A stretch of 64,000 nucleotides of DNA from assembly GCA_944392595.1 (NCBI GenBank), contig CALXXD010000004.1, positions 1 through 64,000 of the forward strand, given 5' to 3'. Origin of the DNA: an uncultured Alphaproteobacteria bacterium (lineage in GTDB: Bacteria > Pseudomonadota > Alphaproteobacteria > Rs-D84). The translations under genes and the position numbers were made by a program. A model generated the notes under the pieces. It worked only from the letters and a program-made list of their open reading frames with translations, was not told where the DNA came from and made no database searches. This document shows positions 61,624 to 64,000 of this stretch, in pieces; the stretch's first letter is position 1; each line of letters opens with the position of its first letter.

Positions 61624-62676
61624 ATGTATATAAAAACTGGGATTTTTGCAGTGTTTTTTGCATTATTGCCGTTATGTTCCACAATGGCGGCAACGTCGCG
61701 CGCGTCTGATTATGTCAGTGCGAACACATACAACAATCTGTATCCATACATGAATAACACCATGCGCACCCAATTAAACCCGGGCGTCACACCATCAAAT
61801 TCGAATGCACAAATTAACGTTTTGGCACGCACCAAATTGAACGGCACGGCCGCGACACGCAACGTTGTGCCACGTCGTGCAACAACCACGACATCAGCCC
61901 GCAGCGCAACAACGGGTACATCCACGGCACGCTCTGCGACATCTGCGCGCGCGGCAACCGCAACCCGTAATGTATCTGCGCGCCGCGCAACATCGGGCAC
62001 ATCGACTGCGCGTGCGGCCACGCCAACGTCTTCATCCACGCGTCGTGTCGTCGCACGCAGTGGAACGGGCACAACCGCAATGCGCACCGGCCAAAGGACG
62101 ACCCGTGGCAATGGCACATCAAATGTATCAACCGCACGCCAAACCAGCACCGGCGCGACATACGTAACTGACTCGGAACCAGTAACATCATCGCGTTGCA
62201 TGGCCGACTATGTTGAATGCATGGACAGTTATTGCGAACGTGCAGACACAGAATACAATCGTTGCTATTGCAGTTCGAAACTGGCGCAAATTAATGCCAA
62301 GCACAAGCCCGAGATTGACCGATTAATCAAAGAAATCCTGACGGCCCAGGGCAAAAACCAATGGACCCAGGACGAAATGGATGAATATTGGGAAGATGTT
62401 GTAAATCAATACACAGGCACAAATTCATGGGCTAATTTAGAAGAGGCGCTGGATATAGATTGGGCCAGCACGGAAAGCACTGTCCGCGGCCAGCAGGCAT
62501 TCGCCATGGGGCACCAATATTGTTCCCAGCACCTGCGCGGATGCGCGTACATGCAAAACAATCTGCGCGACGCATACAGGTCTGAAATTGCGCGTGATTG
62601 CGCGGCATACGAATCATCGTTACAAATCTTGGAAAACGTTGCCGAAAGTGTTGCCCAGGCATACAAAAACAAATAA
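61624..62676 (+). CDS. Secreted Thr/Arg-rich protein with CMDxxC motif (paralog of the gene at 9073)
   Basis: 350 aa with a signal peptide ending in AMA. Residues ~75-185 are Thr/Ser/Arg/Ala-rich with repeated ARSATT and RRATSG units. Then comes YVECMDSYCERADTEYNRC, followed by YCSSKL, which lines up with CMDQFC...YRRCSCS in the larger paralog. The C-terminal ~130 residues are acidic and helical with four more Cys. Length 350 versus 921. Unknown function. Confidence 0.8.
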   Translation: MYIKTGIFAVFFALLPLCSTMAATSRASDYVSANTYNNLYPYMNNTMRTQLNPGVTPSNSNAQINVLARTKLNGTAATRNVVPRRATTTTSARSATTGTSTARSATSARAATATRNVSARRATSGTSTARAATPTSSSTRRVVARSGTGTTAMRTGQRTTRGNGTSNVSTARQTSTGATYVTDSEPVTSSRCMADYVECMDSYCERADTEYNRCYCSSKLAQINAKHKPEIDRLIKEILTAQGKNQWTQDEMDEYWEDVVNQYTGTNSWANLEEALDIDWASTESTVRGQQAFAMGHQYCSQHLRGCAYMQNNLRDAYRSEIARDCAAYESSLQILENVAESVAQAYKNK

Positions 62677-62679
62677 AAT

Positions 62680-62883
62680 TTATCTACGTTTTTCTGCCCT
62701 TTGATTGGAACACATTAAATTATGTCGATATATGTTGCGCGCCAAATCGTCGCTGATTACGTTCCAGTCGCTTGCCCGTCCATAAATCGGGACGCATGGC
62801 ACACAAGCATTATTCTGCAATTGTGTACTCCGTGCGCAGGATGCGACGAATATCGCGCACCCCAGTATTAAAAACTTTTTCAT
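62680..62883 (-). CDS. Small lipoprotein, Rz1-like outer spanin candidate
   Basis: 67 aa. Signal peptide with lipobox VASC (Cys16). The mature part is short with CVPCVP and a basic C terminus. Its 5' part overlaps the 3' end of the upstream gene by 74 nt in another frame, with no ribosome site of its own, so translation is probably coupled. Embedded or overlapping lipoprotein genes of this size are typical of Rz/Rz1 spanin pairs. Assignment by architecture. Confidence 0.6.
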   Translation of the reverse strand: MKKFLILGCAIFVASCARSTQLQNNACVPCVPIYGRASDWNVISDDLARNIYRHNLMCSNQRAEKRR

Positions 62884-63040
62884 TTACATTCACCATATTT
62901 TCAAGATTAACGGATTGTTGTTCTGCGCGAATTTCTGCAATTTGTGTGGCACATTTTTGTGATGCCACGCGCCCGCCCGCCCAATATGCTCCGGTGCATA
63001 CCCCGGCACACATTGCCGCAATAACAAAGTATTTTTTCAT
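62810..63040 (-). CDS. Small membrane protein, Rz-like inner spanin candidate
   Basis: 76 aa from the ATG at 63040 (GGGAGGG ribosome site). An N-terminal membrane segment (FVIAAMCAGVCTGAYWAGG) is followed by a helical periplasmic part (ATQIAEIRAEQQSVNLENM) and a basic end. Together with the overlapping lipoprotein gene this is the arrangement of i-spanin and o-spanin. No other phage gene is next to it except a possible 40-codon ORF upstream. Confidence 0.6.
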   Translation of the reverse strand: MKKYFVIAAMCAGVCTGAYWAGGRVASQKCATQIAEIRAEQQSVNLENMVNVNEKVFNTGVRDIRRILRTEYTIAE

Positions 63041-63097
63041 ACGCCCTCCCCCATAAAAACAAAAAACGGGATTAACACGCACCCGTAACGTTATTTG

Positions 63098-63220
63098 TTA
63101 TTTAAGATTATTCACATGACGATCATTTTTTCTAACCTCGGCGTCAATCATCTCGGTTATCGTCGCCGCACTTAAATTGGTCGATACCAATGATAACACC
63201 CCGTAATAAATCACACACAC
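63098..63220 (-). CDS. Possible 40-aa membrane peptide upstream of the spanin-like pair
   Basis: 41 codons on the minus strand starting with GTG. A hydrophobic stretch (CVIYYGVLSLVS) is followed by a charged tail (ITEMIDAEVRKNDRHVNNLK). The position before an i-spanin-like gene would suit a holin-like peptide. No ribosome site, so uncertain. Confidence 0.3.
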   Translation of the reverse strand: MCVIYYGVLSLVSTNLSAATITEMIDAEVRKNDRHVNNLK

Positions 63221-63230
63221 GCCAATCTAT

Positions 63231-63254
63231 AAAAAAATCCCGCCTTGCGGCGGG
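63231..63254 (-). terminator. Terminator of rho
   Basis: On the minus strand CCCGCC GCAA GGCGGG followed by ATTTTTTTATAG, 25 bases after the rho stop. Confidence 0.85.
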
Positions 63255-63279
63255 AGAGGCATCACAACCCGTTAAAAAT

Positions 63280-64000
63280 TTACTGATTCATCGACGCAAA
63301 GAAATCTGCATTCGTTTTCGTTACACGTAATTTATCCAATAAAAACTCCATCGCTTCCAGTGTTCCCATTGGGTTAATTATGCGGCGTAAAACATACATC
63401 TTTGACAATGTGTCTTTGCCAACCAGTAAATCTTCTTTGCGTGTGCCTGATTTAGTAATATCAATCGCAGGATACACGCGTTTATCAGACAATTTGCGAT
63501 CCAAAATAATTTCGCTGTTGCCTGTACCCTTGAACTCTTCGAAAATAACTTCGTCCATTTTGGAACCCGTATCAACCAACGCAGTCGCAATGATTGTCAA
63601 AGAACCGCCGCCTTCGATGTTACGGGCCGCGCCAAAGAAACGTTTTGGACGCTGCAACGCGTACGCATCAACACCACCGGTTAACACTTTCCCACTGGAC
63701 GGGACAACTGTATTATACGCGCGCCCCAATCGGGTGATTGAATCCAATAAAATAACAACGTCTTGCCCAGATTCAACCAATCGTTTGGCTTTTTCAATAA
63801 CCATCTCGGCCACTTGAATATGGCGCGCGGCCGGTTCATCAAATGTGGATGAAATAACCTCGCCCTTGACACTGCGTTGCATATCTGTAACTTCTTCGGG
63901 ACGTTCGTCAATCAACAGCACGATTAACTTAACATCAGGATAATTTGTCGCGATACTGTGCGCGATATTTTGCAGCATAACAGTTTTACCGGTACGCGGT
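63280..64000 (-). CDS. rho: Transcription termination factor Rho (partial, 3' part)
   Basis: The gene runs off the right edge of the window; 240 C-terminal residues are present. The reading frame continues through [10 protein letters not shown] (end of the P-loop), [18 protein letters not shown] (Walker B), [11 protein letters not shown] (Q-loop region) and [20 protein letters not shown]. These are the core of the hexameric RNA helicase that ends transcription. Length and motifs normal. Confidence 0.96.
   Translation of the reverse strand, partial: PRTGKTVMLQNIAHSIATNYPDVKLIVLLIDERPEEVTDMQRSVKGEVISSTFDEPAARHIQVAEMVIEKAKRLVESGQDVVILLDSITRLGRAYNTVVPSSGKVLTGGVDAYALQRPKRFFGAARNIEGGGSLTIIATALVDTGSKMDEVIFEEFKGTGNSEIILDRKLSDKRVYPAIDITKSGTRKEDLLVGKDTLSKMYVLRRIINPMGTLEAMEFLLDKLRVTKTNADFFASMNQ

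Noticed and set aside
1-64000. CRISPR array
   Set aside because: No regularly spaced 25-40-bp direct repeats with unique spacers were found. The 93-bp units at 36.2-37.5 kb are protein-coding repeats.

Overview
The window looks like a chromosomal segment of an uncultured, probably host-associated alphaproteobacterium with a fairly small genome. The evidence is a GcrA-type cell-cycle regulator, Gram-negative lipid A genes (lpxA, lpxB), outer-membrane barrel proteins, a bactofilin/M23 pair, single-copy housekeeping genes packed head to tail, and slightly short versions of several enzymes (LeuRS 798 aa, transketolase 594 aa). Many secreted proteins here have low-complexity or cysteine-rich composition and no family I can name. 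All assignments come from reading the sequence; no database search was run.

Layout. 0.1-9 kb: tRNA-Pro(GGG), acpS, a large Pro-Glu-repeat membrane protein, gcrA, a prepilin peptidase followed by three secreted proteins, then four tRNAs (Val, Leu, Ala, Leu). 9-20.9 kb: a large secreted Thr/Arg-rich protein, lpxB/lpxA, a membrane protein, a methyltransferase - M23 peptidase - bactofilin - rpiB operon, leuS and tlyA. 20.9-26.8 kb: a near-textbook dif (XerCD) site carrying a complete 4.5-kb gokushovirus-like Microviridae prophage. 26.8-35.8 kb: mscL with a zinc ribbon, aroK, two outer-membrane proteins, prfA, hisS, a metallopeptidase, transketolase and rnhA. 35.4-38.85 kb: a cassette of surface-protein genes between a complete rnhA and the remnant of a second rnhA. 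38.9-47.3 kb: rlmE, a stand-alone SRP54 M-domain protein, uvrA, a RodZ-like protein, dusB, an FtsB-like protein, tspO, tRNA-Arg and a DUF308-like protein. 47.4-61.5 kb: an AT-richer accessory region with transporter, acetyltransferase, phosphatase, TIKI-like, PPase-like, aminoacyl-tRNA-synthetase-like, J-domain, S66 peptidase, broken aminotransferase, SEC-C and kinase genes. It has a 62-bp exact direct repeat and a decayed duplicate of the flank of tRNA-Pro(UGG). 61.6-64 kb: a second Thr/Arg-rich secreted protein, an overlapping spanin-like gene pair and the 3' part of rho.

The most interesting object is the prophage. Its coding strand carries, in transcription order, a 28-aa membrane peptide, a VP5-like protein, VP1 (capsid), a VP3-like scaffold candidate, VP2 (pilot), two tiny arginine-rich proteins and VP4 (HUH Rep). 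One end is a canonical dif site. The other end is a pair of inverted dif-like half-sites that fold, in single-stranded form, into a XerC/XerD-arm stem with unequal central strands. This is the architecture known for the folded attP of filamentous phage CTXphi, and it suggests that this microvirus integrates its single-stranded virion DNA through host XerCD and leaves a working dif behind.

Other items worth following are the rnhA-bounded surface-protein cassette, the tRNA-Pro-linked island with a ProRS/ThrRS-like paralog and an MccF-type S66 peptidase, a candidate structured leader RNA upstream of an outer-membrane protein, the stand-alone SRP M domain, and several genes whose predicted promoters would give leaderless mRNAs.
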